From assembly GCA_023439305.1 (NCBI GenBank), contig JAEXOO010000028.1, positions 62,001-126,000 of the forward strand: a stretch of DNA of 64,000 nucleotides. The letters run 5' to 3'. Below the pieces are notes generated by a model. The model saw only the letters and a program-made list of their open reading frames with translations, searched no databases and had not been told where the DNA came from. Shown here piece by piece: positions 1-8,749 of the stretch. Origin of the DNA: Pseudomonadota bacterium. GTDB lineage: Bacteria; Pseudomonadota; Gammaproteobacteria; Burkholderiales; Burkholderiaceae_B. Numbering within the stretch: position 1 is the stretch's first letter; each line of letters starts with the position of its first letter. Both the position numbers and the translations under genes were made by a program.

Positions 1-48
1 CTGGGCGGAGGCGCGGCGCGCGTAGCCTGCGGCATCATCGGCGAGTAG
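1..48 (+). CDS. Possible 3' end of a truncated upstream CDS
   Basis: Frame 1 is open from the first base to a TAG at 46-48 and would encode 15 residues ending in ACGIIGE. It could be the tail of a gene cut by the window edge, but 15 codons are too few to recognise a family or to rule out chance. The next gene starts 36 bases later with its own ribosome binding site. Confidence 0.25.
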   Translation: MGGGAARVACGIIGE

Positions 49-83
49 GTCTTCTGTATTCCCTAGCCATTCAAGGAGAGACT

Positions 84-593
84 ATGAACACCCCTGTGCA
101 ATCTTCCTTTGAACACCTGCAAGAGATTATCGAAGACATCCGTTTTGCGATGTTCACCACCCGCAGCGCCGACGGCGCCCTGCATGCTCGCCCCATGACC
201 ACCCAACGGGCCAAGACAAGAACCATGGACGAGCACGACAAGCTTTGGTTCTTCATGTCCCGTTCCAGCGAACCCATCGCTCAGTTGCTGGCCGACCCGC
301 GTGTCAATGTCAGTTACACCGATAGCCGGCACGACACTTATGTATCCGTGTCCGGCATGGCCAGCGTGACCGACGCCATGCATCATAAAGAACGCTTCTG
401 GAGCACCATGACCGAAGCCTGGTTCCCGCAAGGCATTGACGATCCCGACCTGACGATGGTCTGCGTGCAAATCGACTCCGCCGAATACTGGAACATCAAA
501 GAAGGCAAGCTGACCCAGATCGCGAAAATGGTCAAAGCAGCCCTGACGGGCAAACCGCCAAGCCATATGGGTGAGCACGGCAAACTGGACTGA
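84..593 (+). CDS. Pyridoxamine 5'-phosphate oxidase-like flavoprotein (general stress protein 26 type)
   Basis: This 169-residue soluble protein looks like a split-barrel FMN-binding protein of the PNPOx-like/general stress protein 26 group. The N-terminal part reads MFTTRSADGALHARPM, then LWFFMSRSSE and VNVSYTD, the usual order of strands in that fold. Members bind flavin or related cofactors and reduce unknown substrates; a role in stress is only known by family association. The ATG at 84 follows an AAGGAGAG ribosome binding site at 71-78. It converges on the methyltransferase gene with only 13 bases between the two stops, so it is probably monocistronic. The exact substrate cannot be read from the sequence. 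Confidence 0.75.
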   Translation: MNTPVQSSFEHLQEIIEDIRFAMFTTRSADGALHARPMTTQRAKTRTMDEHDKLWFFMSRSSEPIAQLLADPRVNVSYTDSRHDTYVSVSGMASVTDAMHHKERFWSTMTEAWFPQGIDDPDLTMVCVQIDSAEYWNIKEGKLTQIAKMVKAALTGKPPSHMGEHGKLD

Positions 594-606
594 CAGCCTG
601 CAAAGC

Positions 607-1350
607 CTAGTTGCGCCGGTATTGCAAACAGCGTCCTTTGTATGCCAGTTCATCGCCCTCGGGAGTCAGGATAGGTCGATTACGCAGACAAACCTGGCGC
701 GTCAGGTCAAAACCATGACGCGCCATTTCTTGGGTGAACTTGCTTCGATGCCCCCGGTCGGGATCCACAACCCAGACTTCCGCCTGCTCTTTCGCAAGCT
801 GATTGACCAGCTCCGCGAGCGAAGCAGGTGTGCTGCGCTCGTAAAGCAGATCACTGCCGACGATCAGGTCGTAACGCTGGCGCGCCGGGCGCAGACCCAA
901 AGACCTCAGCAGGTCCGGACAAGACGTCGCGCCCCATTGCGCGTGCACATACGGCAAGTCCGACAAACCGTTCAGCGCCTGATTGATTTTCAGAAAATGC
1001 GGCACCATGGGATGGCAGTCGCTGGCATGCACCTGCGCCCCACGCTTGTGCATGGTCAAGCTGGCCAGGCCCAGGCCGCAGCCCAGTTCCAGTATGGTTT
1101 CGTCCGCACGGACAGGCCGTTTTTTAAGCTTGCGTGCCAATTGGATGCTGGACGGCCATACCAGGCCGAACAAGGGCCATACCGCCGGATCAATCCCCAA
1201 AGCCTGCGCATGTCCATGGGGGTCGGCGTACTGCATGTGATCAGCCAAAGTCCTGACCCTCAGGGACTCGCTGGGGGATATTCGTATATGCTGGAGACGA
1301 GTCTTCAGCGCATGGCGGGCCGGCAAGGCCGCCTGATGGAGTTTCAACAT
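607..1350 (-). CDS. Class I SAM-dependent methyltransferase (lysine methyltransferase-like)
   Basis: The 247-residue product carries the glycine-rich SAM-binding loop LELGCGLGLASL followed by an acidic residue after the second strand (VHASDCHP). It resembles the family of small protein lysine methyltransferases (Methyltransf_16/ETFB methyltransferase group), which often shows LELGcGxGL. The downstream DLIVGSDLLYE matches the region that carries the catalytic Asp-x-x-Tyr-like motif in that family. ATG at 1350 (MLKLHQ) is preferred over a TTG 24 bases upstream because it is preceded by a GGGG stretch. It is transcribed away from the second methyltransferase across an AT-rich spacer. The target protein is unknown. 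Confidence 0.65.
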   Translation of the reverse strand: MLKLHQAALPARHALKTRLQHIRISPSESLRVRTLADHMQYADPHGHAQALGIDPAVWPLFGLVWPSSIQLARKLKKRPVRADETILELGCGLGLASLTMHKRGAQVHASDCHPMVPHFLKINQALNGLSDLPYVHAQWGATSCPDLLRSLGLRPARQRYDLIVGSDLLYERSTPASLAELVNQLAKEQAEVWVVDPDRGHRSKFTQEMARHGFDLTRQVCLRNRPILTPEGDELAYKGRCLQYRRN

Positions 1351-1470
1351 GCCCCATGATCGGTCACAAACCAAGAAAAAGCCAATTTTCAGAGAAATTA
1401 TTGAAATTTATATGGTAAATAGCAAAAATTAAAGACAATTATCATTTCATTCTTTTTATAAGGACAGCGC

Positions 1471-2223
1471 TTGTTCCGAGACCTGATCGAAAATCTTGAC
1501 GACGATGCAAACGAACCGGATGTATTCCTGGACGTTCCCTTCGTGCCCAGCAATGACCAGGTGATCGAGGCCATGCTGCAGTTGGCAGGCGCCGGCCCCC
1601 GAGACCTGCTGTATGACCTGGGGTCAGGGGACGGACGCATTGTCATTGCCGCCGCCCGCAAACACCGTACGCCCGGCATCGGCATAGAGCTGGATCCGCT
1701 GCGCATTGCCGACGCCATGGAACAGGCAGGCCATGCCGGCGTCGAGTGTCTGGTGGACTTTGTGGAAGAAAATATCTTCACGGCTGATTTCAGCCCGGCC
1801 AGCATCGTCACACTCTACTTGATGGACTCCATCAACCTCCAGCTGCGCCCGCGTCTTCTGCGCGAACTGCGTCCCGGCGCCCGCATCGTCTCACATGCGT
1901 TTGACATGGGAGATTGGACCGCCGACGAACGGCTGACCGTGGGCGGCATCAAAATCTACAAATGGATCGTGCCAGCCCGCGTCGCCGGTACGTGGGAATG
2001 GGAAAGCCTGGACGGTACGCCCTGCCGCATCGAGCTGCAGCAGCACTACCAAATGGTCAGCGGCCGCGTATGGCTATCGGGCAGGCCTGCCCTGCTGAAC
2101 AGCGCGAATCTGTCTGCCGGCATACTGGAACTGAGCATCCAGGCGGATCCGGAATCCCCGCTCATGGCGGCCACGCTGCATTTTGATCACGATGAGCTGC
2201 TATCGGTAGAAGAAGCGGCCTGA
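1471..2223 (+). CDS. Class I SAM-dependent methyltransferase
   Basis: The 250-residue product has the SAM-binding motif LYDLGSGDGRIVIAAA near residue 50, then an acidic residue in GIGIELDP, typical of class I methyltransferases. The sequence after it (VTLYLMDSINLQLRPRLLRE) places the methyltransferase core in the N-terminal two thirds; the C-terminal third is a beta-rich tail of about 70 residues without a recognised domain. The start is a TTG at 1471 with AAGGA at 1460-1464; no ATG lies closer to the core. The gene ends 15 bases before the convergent abrB-like gene. Substrate unknown. Confidence 0.65.
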   Translation: MFRDLIENLDDDANEPDVFLDVPFVPSNDQVIEAMLQLAGAGPRDLLYDLGSGDGRIVIAAARKHRTPGIGIELDPLRIADAMEQAGHAGVECLVDFVEENIFTADFSPASIVTLYLMDSINLQLRPRLLRELRPGARIVSHAFDMGDWTADERLTVGGIKIYKWIVPARVAGTWEWESLDGTPCRIELQQHYQMVSGRVWLSGRPALLNSANLSAGILELSIQADPESPLMAATLHFDHDELLSVEEAA

Positions 2224-2238
2224 CCCAGATCCTGTTTT

Positions 2239-3312
2239 TCAGCGCCCGCTGACCCATCGCTCCAGGCTTTGATACAAAGGCCCCGTCAGCACCAATACGA
2301 AGACCATGCGCGCCACTTGGAAACACGTAACCATGGGCGCGCCCAACTGCAGTACCTTGGCTGTAATGGCCATTTCCGCAATTCCTCCGGGGCTGACGCC
2401 GAGTACCAGAGTGGGGTAAGGAATATCGGACAAATAGAACAGCACTCCGGCAAAGCCGAAGGCAAGACCCAGATTCACCACATTGCTCAAGGCCACCACG
2501 CCCAGATAGCGCGGAGCGCGGCGAAAAAAATCAGGGCCAAACTTGTCTCCCAGAGCCCAGCCTATACACAACTGACCCAGGTTGGAAATTTCTACTGGCA
2601 GGCCTGACAACACCACATCGTTATAGGTCAGCACAGCCACGACAAGCAACGGCCCCAGCACCCAGGGATTGGGCAGTCGCAGAACCTGAAAGAGAAAGCC
2701 GGCCGCACTGCTCAGCAGCACCAGCAGGACCAGCCCCGGCAGATGCAGAAAATCGGGCCGGACTACCGCGCCGGCCTGTTGGCCCGAAAAACCCAGGCCC
2801 TCGAACGCAAACGGGATGATCACCACGACCATCAGCACGCGCAGCCCGTGCGCCGAGGCGACCAGATCGGGACGTGCTCCATGGCGCTCAGCCAGCCCCG
2901 TCATCTCGCTAGCCCCGCCCACCGCACTGGCGAACCAGGCTGTGCGCAGATCCGCGCCGGCAAAGCGAGTCAACATGAACGTACCAAGACAGCACAGTAC
3001 GAGCGCGAACAGCATGCCCAGCATGATGAAAAGCGCATTGCCGCCGATCAAGCTCACCATCGCGGGCGTGAAGTACAAACCCAGCGAGGCACCAATAACC
3101 CATTGACCGGCATTGCGCGCCAGCGGCAGACAGGTGCCCGGACTGCCCGCCATCTTGGTGGCGGCGGTCAACATCAAGGCGCCCAGCATCCAGGGCAAAG
3201 GCATGTTCAGAAACGCAGCCCCCAACGCGCCCGCCAGCGCCACGGAAAAACCAATGGCAATACGAATCCAGATAGTCATCGCTACAAAAAAAGCCAGGCC
3301 TGGGCCTGGCAT
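2239..3312 (-). CDS. AbrB-family integral membrane protein (putative transporter)
   Basis: A hydrophobic protein of about 357 residues made of two similar halves of transmembrane helices, as in the AbrB duplication family (E. coli AbrB, often mislabelled ammonia monooxygenase). Recognisable stretches are LNMPLPWMLGAL in the first half and LRLPNPWVLGPLL in the second, plus LVLGVSPGGIAEMAITA near the end. Such proteins are often encoded beside tripartite tricarboxylate transporters, as here. The start could be ATG 3312 (AGGAG three bases upstream, short spacing) or ATG 3279 (MTIWIRI, no clear ribosome binding site). A terminator separates it from tctA, so its expression is probably lower. Substrate unknown. 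Confidence 0.75.
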   Translation of the reverse strand: MPGPGLAFFVAMTIWIRIAIGFSVALAGALGAAFLNMPLPWMLGALMLTAATKMAGSPGTCLPLARNAGQWVIGASLGLYFTPAMVSLIGGNALFIMLGMLFALVLCCLGTFMLTRFAGADLRTAWFASAVGGASEMTGLAERHGARPDLVASAHGLRVLMVVVIIPFAFEGLGFSGQQAGAVVRPDFLHLPGLVLLVLLSSAAGFLFQVLRLPNPWVLGPLLVVAVLTYNDVVLSGLPVEISNLGQLCIGWALGDKFGPDFFRRAPRYLGVVALSNVVNLGLAFGFAGVLFYLSDIPYPTLVLGVSPGGIAEMAITAKVLQLGAPMVTCFQVARMVFVLVLTGPLYQSLERWVSGR

Positions 3313-3320
3313 TTTCTCCT

Positions 3321-3347
3321 AAAAAAGACCCCGGCGCCTGTCCGGGG
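3321..3347 (-). terminator. Rho-independent terminator after tctA
   Basis: On the minus strand CCCCGG, a 7-base loop and CCGGGG form a perfect 6-bp GC stem followed directly by TCTTTTTT. It lies just downstream of the tctA stop and just before the ribosome binding site of the AbrB-family gene, so it should end or attenuate the tctCBA transcript. Confidence 0.8.
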
Positions 3348-3356
3348 CGAGACCCC

Positions 3357-4886
3357 CTAAGCGCTGGCCAGCGCGTCCCGACGGCGCGCCACGCGGCGCA
3401 GGATAATCGGCCCCACGCCCACCAGTACAGCGGCAATCCACAAAGCAATCGACACCGGGCTCTGGAACAGAATACTGATTTCGCCGTTGGTAATGGACAA
3501 GGCACGACGCAAGTTCTGTTCCATCATATTACCCAGAACCACACCCAGCACCATGGGCGCCATGGGTACATTCATCTTGCGCAGAAAATAGCCCAGCACA
3601 CCGATGCCCACCACCATGCCCAGATCGAACGTAGTGCCATTGATGGCATAGACGCCGATATAACTGATGGCCAGAATACCCGGCACCAACAGGCGCGGCG
3701 GAATGGCCAGCATGGAAGCAAAGACGCGAACCATGGGCACGTTCATCAAGAACAACATGACGTTGGCCACCATCAGCGAGGCGATCAGCCCCCATACAAT
3801 CTGCGGCTGGGATTCGAACAGCACCGGACCGGGCGTGATGTTGTAGAGCGTCAACGCCCCCATCATGACCGCTGTGGTGCCCGAGCCCGGCACGCCCAAG
3901 GTCAGCATGGGGATGAAAGAACCGGTCGCCGCGCTATTGTTGGCGGCCTCGGGCGCGGCCAAACCGCGCAGATCGCCCTGGCCGAAAATAGCGTTCGGAT
4001 CTTTGCCTTCGATGTATTTTTTTTCATTGGCATAGGCAACGGCAGAGGCGACACTGGCGCCGGCGCCGGGCAGGATGCCGATGAAAAAGCCCATGACACC
4101 GCCGCGCACAGTGCTCCACCAGGTCTGCGCCAGCTCGCTGAAATTAAAGAGCTTGCGCTTGCTCTTGGGCACCTCGATGGACACGCCGCCCAGCAAATTC
4201 TCCAGCATCTGCAACATCTCGGCGACGGCGAACAAGCCGATCACCACCACCACGAAGTCGATGCCATCGGCCAGGTTGGGAATGTCGAAACTGTAACGGT
4301 ACACGCCCGAATTGGCATCCACGCCGACGGTGGAAATAAACAGGCCCAGCATCGCGGCCAGAATGCCTTTGACGGGCTCATCGCCCAGCAGGCTGGTCAA
4401 GGCGCAAAACGCGAATACCATCAGCACAAAGTACTCGGCCGGACCGAAGGCCACCGCCCAGCCGGCCAGCATGGGCGCAAGCAGAACAATGCCGCCGATG
4501 GCGATCGTGGAACCGATGAATGAAGAGAAAGCCGACAAGGACAGCGCCACGCTGGCCAACCCCTTGCGCGCCAGCGGATAACCATCCAGCGTAGTCATGA
4601 CGGCCGCAGCCTCGCCCGGCACATTGATCAGGATGGACGTGATACGTCCCCCATACTCCGCCCCCACATAGACCGCGGCCAACAAGATCAGTGCCGATTC
4701 GGGCGGCAGCTTCATGGCAAAGGCAATGGGCACCAGCATGGCCACCCCGTTGATGGGCCCCAGGCCGGGCAGCACGCCCACGATAGTGCCGATAAAAGCG
4801 CCGATAGCGGCAACCAGCAGATTCTGAGCGGAAAAAGCGACGCCGAAGCCTATGCTTAAATAATCAAGAATCGAGCTCACAGCCAT
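3357..4886 (-). CDS. tctA: Tripartite tricarboxylate transporter, large membrane subunit TctA
   Basis: The 509-residue product is the large permease of a tripartite tricarboxylate transporter in the inner membrane. It shows the family signatures: the GTIVGVLPGLGPINGVAML stretch near residue 35, GEAAAVMTTLDGYP, and a second internal copy, GFFIGILPGAGASVAS, followed by GLAAPEAANNSAATGSFIP. About 12 transmembrane segments are visible. Its start overlaps the 3' end of tctB by 10 bases, so the two are translationally coupled. The order tctC-tctB-tctA behind a TctDE two-component pair matches Salmonella tctCBA/tctDE and Bordetella bctCBA, known for citrate uptake. Confidence 0.93.
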   Translation of the reverse strand: MAVSSILDYLSIGFGVAFSAQNLLVAAIGAFIGTIVGVLPGLGPINGVAMLVPIAFAMKLPPESALILLAAVYVGAEYGGRITSILINVPGEAAAVMTTLDGYPLARKGLASVALSLSAFSSFIGSTIAIGGIVLLAPMLAGWAVAFGPAEYFVLMVFAFCALTSLLGDEPVKGILAAMLGLFISTVGVDANSGVYRYSFDIPNLADGIDFVVVVIGLFAVAEMLQMLENLLGGVSIEVPKSKRKLFNFSELAQTWWSTVRGGVMGFFIGILPGAGASVASAVAYANEKKYIEGKDPNAIFGQGDLRGLAAPEAANNSAATGSFIPMLTLGVPGSGTTAVMMGALTLYNITPGPVLFESQPQIVWGLIASLMVANVMLFLMNVPMVRVFASMLAIPPRLLVPGILAISYIGVYAINGTTFDLGMVVGIGVLGYFLRKMNVPMAPMVLGVVLGNMMEQNLRRALSITNGEISILFQSPVSIALWIAAVLVGVGPIILRRVARRRDALASA

Positions 4887-5320
4887 TCCCCCAGGATGCC
4901 TTGCGGCAGGACCACGTCCAGGCCCAGATCAAACAGAAAAAACAGGCCCACTCCCATGACCAGCCCGCCCAAGACGGCCTGTTTCCAGGAGCCGCCGAAC
5001 AGACGCCCCACCAGCGCCGCCATCACGGTGGTCGCAATAATGAAACCCAGCCACTGGAACAACCAGGCATAGCCCGCCAGATACGCCACCATCAGCAAGA
5101 TGCGACCATTGGCGCCGGCGGGGTTGGGGGCCACATGACCGCCTCCCTTAATGACCAGACGCACCCCGCACAGGGCGATGATCAGCGCCAGCAGCAGTGG
5201 AAAGGCCTTGGGCCCTACGGGCTCGTATGAAAAAGGCGGCTCAAGATCGTAGCCAAAAGCAGTGATCAGGGCGGCAAAGACCAGCGCGCCCACGCCCAGT
5301 ACGCGATCGTTCAGCGTCAT
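4877..5320 (-). CDS. tctB: Tripartite tricarboxylate transporter, small membrane subunit TctB
   Basis: A 147-residue protein with four predicted hydrophobic segments, the normal size and pattern for TctB. The stretch EPFSYEPVGPKAFPLLLAL in the first third is characteristic of this family, which is otherwise poorly conserved. It partners TctA in the membrane. ATG 5320 has GGAGA upstream. A 91-base gap holding a GC hairpin separates it from tctC, and its 3' end overlaps tctA. Confidence 0.9.
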   Translation of the reverse strand: MTLNDRVLGVGALVFAALITAFGYDLEPPFSYEPVGPKAFPLLLALIIALCGVRLVIKGGGHVAPNPAGANGRILLMVAYLAGYAWLFQWLGFIIATTVMAALVGRLFGGSWKQAVLGGLVMGVGLFFLFDLGLDVVLPQGILGEWL

Positions 5321-5337
5321 GATGGATTCTCCGGGAT

Positions 5338-5361
5338 TGCCCGCGCGGAAAACGGCGGGCA
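5338..5361 (-). other. Intercistronic hairpin between tctC and tctB
   Basis: TGCCCGC and GCGGGCA form a 7-bp perfect inverted repeat with a 10-base loop, without a T-tract. Hairpins after periplasmic receptor genes often stabilise the upstream message so that more receptor than permease is made; that role here is inference. Confidence 0.45.
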
Positions 5362-5411
5362 GACAGGCGGCGGCGCCGGGCCCGCTACAGACCCAGCGGC
5401 GCCAGATGGAC

Positions 5412-6404
5412 TTACTTTTTGATCAGGCCGAAGGAATCAGCCAGTTGGCGATACTGCACGACCTGCGCCTTCACGTAACGATCCAGATCCGGCCCGGCCA
5501 TATTGAAGGGAAACAGACCCTGCTGTTGCTGCAATCGGGCGAACTCGGGGGTTTTCATCAGACGCTCAAATGCGTCCACCCACCATTGATACTGCTCGTC
5601 CGACACCTTGGGGCCGACATAAAAGCCACGGATAATGGGCCATTCAATGTCAAAACCCTGTTCCTTGGCGGTAGGAATGCCTGCCAGCGCCCCTTCCAGA
5701 CGCTTGTCGTTGAACACGGCCAGCACACGAATGGGCGCTCCGCCCTCCAGCATCGTGTGGGCCTCGGCCGCATCGCCCATGTACGCTTGAATATGGCCGC
5801 CACGCAGCGCGGTCATGGCCTCGCCGCCGCCCTCGAAGGCCACAAAACGCATCTTGCGGAAATCCACATCGGCGGCGCGCGCCGTCAAGGCGGCTTTCAT
5901 CCAGTCCTGGCCGCCCACCGAGCCGCCGGCGCCCAGAACGATCTTGGTGGGATCGGCCTTGAAAGCCTCCATCAAGGACTTCAGGTCCTGGAAGGGAGAG
6001 TCGTTGCGCACGATCGCCACGCCGTAATCGCTGCCGATGGACGCCACCCAGCGCACATCGTTGACCGAATATTTTCCGAACTTGCCCTGCGCCAGATTCA
6101 ACAGCGATCCGCCGGAGAACGCCGCAATGGCGTTGCCATCACCAGGACGCTGGGCCACGATGTGGTTATAGGCCACGGCCCCCACACCGCCTGGCATGTA
6201 GACCGTGCGCATGGCGTTTTCCAGCAGCCCCGTTTCCGTGAAACCGTTCAGAGCCACGCGACAGGTCAGGTCAAAGCCGCCTCCCGGCTGAGCAGGCGCG
6301 ATGCATTCGGGTTTGGCGGGCTGTTGCGCCTGAACACCGGACAGGCCGCTCAGGCCCAGAATGCCGGCGGCCAGCAAGGCGCGCAGTTTCATGTGGATAG
6401 TCAT
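5412..6404 (-). CDS. tctC: Tricarboxylate-binding periplasmic receptor TctC/BctC (Bug family)
   Basis: The 330-residue protein starts with a Sec signal peptide (hydrophobic core LLAAGILGLSGLSGV, cleavage near VQA-QQ) and continues with the Bug-fold receptor. ECIAPAQPGGGFDLTCR is the diagnostic tricarboxylate-binding loop of TctC/BctC proteins, different from the ordinary VPFGAGG of other Bug receptors in this window. It delivers a tricarboxylate, probably citrate, to TctBA. ATG 6404 has GGAGG seven bases upstream. The 116-base gap behind the kinase gene is the likely TctD-controlled promoter region. Citrate specificity is inferred from the Bordetella homologue. Confidence 0.88.
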   Translation of the reverse strand: MTIHMKLRALLAAGILGLSGLSGVQAQQPAKPECIAPAQPGGGFDLTCRVALNGFTETGLLENAMRTVYMPGGVGAVAYNHIVAQRPGDGNAIAAFSGGSLLNLAQGKFGKYSVNDVRWVASIGSDYGVAIVRNDSPFQDLKSLMEAFKADPTKIVLGAGGSVGGQDWMKAALTARAADVDFRKMRFVAFEGGGEAMTALRGGHIQAYMGDAAEAHTMLEGGAPIRVLAVFNDKRLEGALAGIPTAKEQGFDIEWPIIRGFYVGPKVSDEQYQWWVDAFERLMKTPEFARLQQQQGLFPFNMAGPDLDRYVKAQVVQYRQLADSFGLIKK

Positions 6405-6520
6405 AGAATCGCCTCCAGGGGGATCGTCGTCGTTGTAATGCCTGCGACCTTACCGGAGCCAAGCTTTCGCCTACCTTTCAGTTCCCCCGAAAACCGTATT
6501 TTCCCAGGGTATACCCTGAA

Positions 6521-7936
6521 TCAGCCATCCAAAGGCGGAGGCAAATCGAATTCCAGGCGCACCAGCAAGCCCCGCTGATGCGGTCCGGCCTGCAAGCTCA
6601 GGCGGGCTTCATGTATTTGCGCGATGGCCAGCACAATGGCCAATCCCAGCCCCGAGCCCTGCAAGGCTTTCCCGGCTTCGCCGCGCCGGAACCGATGACC
6701 CGCCTTGGCCATATCGTCGACGCTCATGCCGGGCCCATCGTCCTCGACCTGCAGCACACGCATGCCCTCGCCCTCCTGAACCGATACCGTTATGCACGCT
6801 CCCGGCGGACAATACTTGATGGCATTGCTGACCATATTGCTCAAGGCCTGCTGCAGCAGCCACGCCTCGCCCGGCACCAGCACAGGCTTGGTTGGTGCAT
6901 CCAGCCCCAGATCCTGGCGGCGTGAACGTGCCAGCCCCCACAGCTCATCCACGACTTGCGCGGCCACCTGGCACAGATCCACCCGGCCCAGAGCCGCGCG
7001 CGTGCGCAATGTATCGGCCGCATCCCGCACCCTCGACAAGGCCACCATCTGGTGAGTCATCTGCGCCGTATTGTTCAACCGCAGCTGGATCGCCTCCAAG
7101 ACTTCTTTCATTTCGGCTGTCCTGGCCAGGGACAAGGCAAAATCCACCTGAGTCAGCAGCACGGCCAGCGGTGTCTTGAGCTGATGAGATGCATCATCCA
7201 GAAATTGCTGCTGTTCGCGCGACTTGCGCGCATAGCGGTCCATGTGCACATTGATGGTCTGCACGAGCGGCCGTACTTCGCGCGGCAGGCTGGCTTCATC
7301 AATGGGTTCGAGATTGTCAGACGAGCGTCTGCGCACATCCTCGCTGAGCTTGCGCAAAGGGCGCAGCGCGAGCAAGGTCCCGGCGAGGATCAGCAAAACA
7401 AAGAAGCTCAATGCCGCCACATCCTTGAGCAGATTCTGGATGATGACCTTGCGGATGAACTGGCTGCGTCCGCTGACATTCTCACCTGCCTGGATCACTA
7501 TGCGGCTATCCTGGTAGGTCTGCAGGCGTTCGCCCGATTCCAGCGCCACGGCAGCAATGCGCAGCGGCTCGCCCAGGTACTCTGCGTTGTAGAACACCGG
7601 CTGATTGCTGGCCAGACCCCTTGCCGGCAAGGGCATGCCCGTAAAGCCGATTTCCGACAAACCATCCTCGGTCGCCACTCGAAAATACACCTGGCTGCTG
7701 ATGGTGTACTCCATGAACTCCATCATGTAGTAGGACTGCTCCATAGCCAAGCCGCCGCTGATGGTGCGCACATTGGCCTCCATGGACTTCAGCGCGCCCG
7801 CCAGTGCACGGTCAAAAGCGGCATTGACCTGATCTTTGAGCTCCATGCTGGACAGCGTCAGGGATATGCCGGAAGTCAGCAAAGCCGCTGGTATCAACAT
7901 GGACAGCAAGGTTCGGCGCAGGCTGCTCAAGGCCAT
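6521..7936 (-). CDS. tctE: Sensor histidine kinase TctE
   Basis: A 471-residue membrane sensor kinase. After an N-terminal transmembrane helix comes a periplasmic region of about 130 residues, a second helix (LSFFVLLILAGTLLAL), a HAMP-like linker and the kinase core. The H-box DASHQLKTPLA carries the phosphorylated His; the N-box SNAIKYCPPGA, G1 box VEDDGPGM and G2 box GSGLGLAIV are intact. The start at ATG 7936 follows CTGGAG; a longer reading frame begins at 7960. The gene is 36 bases behind its response regulator and directly precedes tctCBA, so it most likely senses the tricarboxylate substrate. Confidence 0.9.
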   Translation of the reverse strand: MALSSLRRTLLSMLIPAALLTSGISLTLSSMELKDQVNAAFDRALAGALKSMEANVRTISGGLAMEQSYYMMEFMEYTISSQVYFRVATEDGLSEIGFTGMPLPARGLASNQPVFYNAEYLGEPLRIAAVALESGERLQTYQDSRIVIQAGENVSGRSQFIRKVIIQNLLKDVAALSFFVLLILAGTLLALRPLRKLSEDVRRRSSDNLEPIDEASLPREVRPLVQTINVHMDRYARKSREQQQFLDDASHQLKTPLAVLLTQVDFALSLARTAEMKEVLEAIQLRLNNTAQMTHQMVALSRVRDAADTLRTRAALGRVDLCQVAAQVVDELWGLARSRRQDLGLDAPTKPVLVPGEAWLLQQALSNMVSNAIKYCPPGACITVSVQEGEGMRVLQVEDDGPGMSVDDMAKAGHRFRRGEAGKALQGSGLGLAIVLAIAQIHEARLSLQAGPHQRGLLVRLEFDLPPPLDG

Positions 7937-7972
7937 GGCTGCTCCAGGGCAACGGAGCACAGGCCGTTCATA

Positions 7973-8656
7973 TCAGGATTCATCGTCGGCCACCGGCTCC
8001 AGGCAATAGCCCACTCCTCGCAACGTGACAATATGCACGTCCGACTGCATCAGTTTCTTGCGCAAACGGTGCACCAGCACTTCGATGGCCTCGATATTGA
8101 TTTCATCCTCGTCCTGATCATTGAGCCGGTCCAGAATGAACTGCTTGTTGACGGGCTCCCCGCTGCGCTGCACCAGAATGCGCAAGACCTCTCCTTCGCG
8201 CGGCGACACCGACAAGGGCGCACCGTCCAGGGTAAAGCGCTGCGTGGACAGATCGTAGACCAGGCCGGCGCAAGCCATGCGCGGCTTGTCCTTGCCGCGA
8301 CTGCGACGAATAAGCGCATTGACCCGGGCCACCAGCTCCTCGATGCGAAATGGCTTGGCCAGAAAATCGTCGGCCCCGCATTCAAGGGACTCCACCCGCT
8401 CCTGCAAGGAGTCGCGCGCTGTCAGAATCAGGACGGGGGTGCGGTTATCTTCCGAACGCAGGCGCGCCAGCAACGCGCGCCCATCGAGTCCAGGCAGCCC
8501 CAGGTCCAGCACCAGAGCGTCGAACTCCTCGATCTGCAGACGGTGATGCGCCACCAGACCATCGTTGGACCACTCCACGGAAAACCCTTTCTTTTGCAGG
8601 CTGCGCGTCAACCACAGCGCCAGATCCGGCTCGTCTTCGATAAGCAAAATACGCAT
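7973..8656 (-). CDS. tctD: OmpR-family response regulator TctD
   Basis: The 227-residue protein has a receiver domain at residues 1-115 with the acidic pocket EDE at 7-9, the phospho-acceptor Asp51 (LVLDLGLPG) and the conserved Lys in AKPFR, then an OmpR/PhoB winged-helix domain ending in LRGVGYCLEP. It is the first gene of the minus-strand block tctD-tctE-tctC-tctB-tctA and should activate the transporter genes when phosphorylated by TctE. The ATG start is fixed by the standard MRILLIEDEP beginning. Confidence 0.93.
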   Translation of the reverse strand: MRILLIEDEPDLALWLTRSLQKKGFSVEWSNDGLVAHHRLQIEEFDALVLDLGLPGLDGRALLARLRSEDNRTPVLILTARDSLQERVESLECGADDFLAKPFRIEELVARVNALIRRSRGKDKPRMACAGLVYDLSTQRFTLDGAPLSVSPREGEVLRILVQRSGEPVNKQFILDRLNDQDEDEINIEAIEVLVHRLRKKLMQSDVHIVTLRGVGYCLEPVADDES

Positions 8657-8706
8657 GGCGGATGTTCACGTACAAAAAAACAGCCCTCATAGTACGGCCT
8701 GAGCCC

Positions 8707-8740
8707 GCCCGGCAGGCAAGTTCGGCACCGTCTGCCGGGC
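8707..8740 (-). terminator. Hairpin downstream of the Nudix regulator gene
   Basis: GCCCGGCAG at 8707-8715 and CTGCCGGGC at 8732-8740 form a perfect 9-bp stem around a 16-base loop, just after the stop of the minus-strand Nudix regulator. There is no immediate T-run (a T7 occurs about 35 bases on), so it may be a weak or factor-assisted terminator. Confidence 0.4.
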
Positions 8741-8749
8741 TATAAGCGA

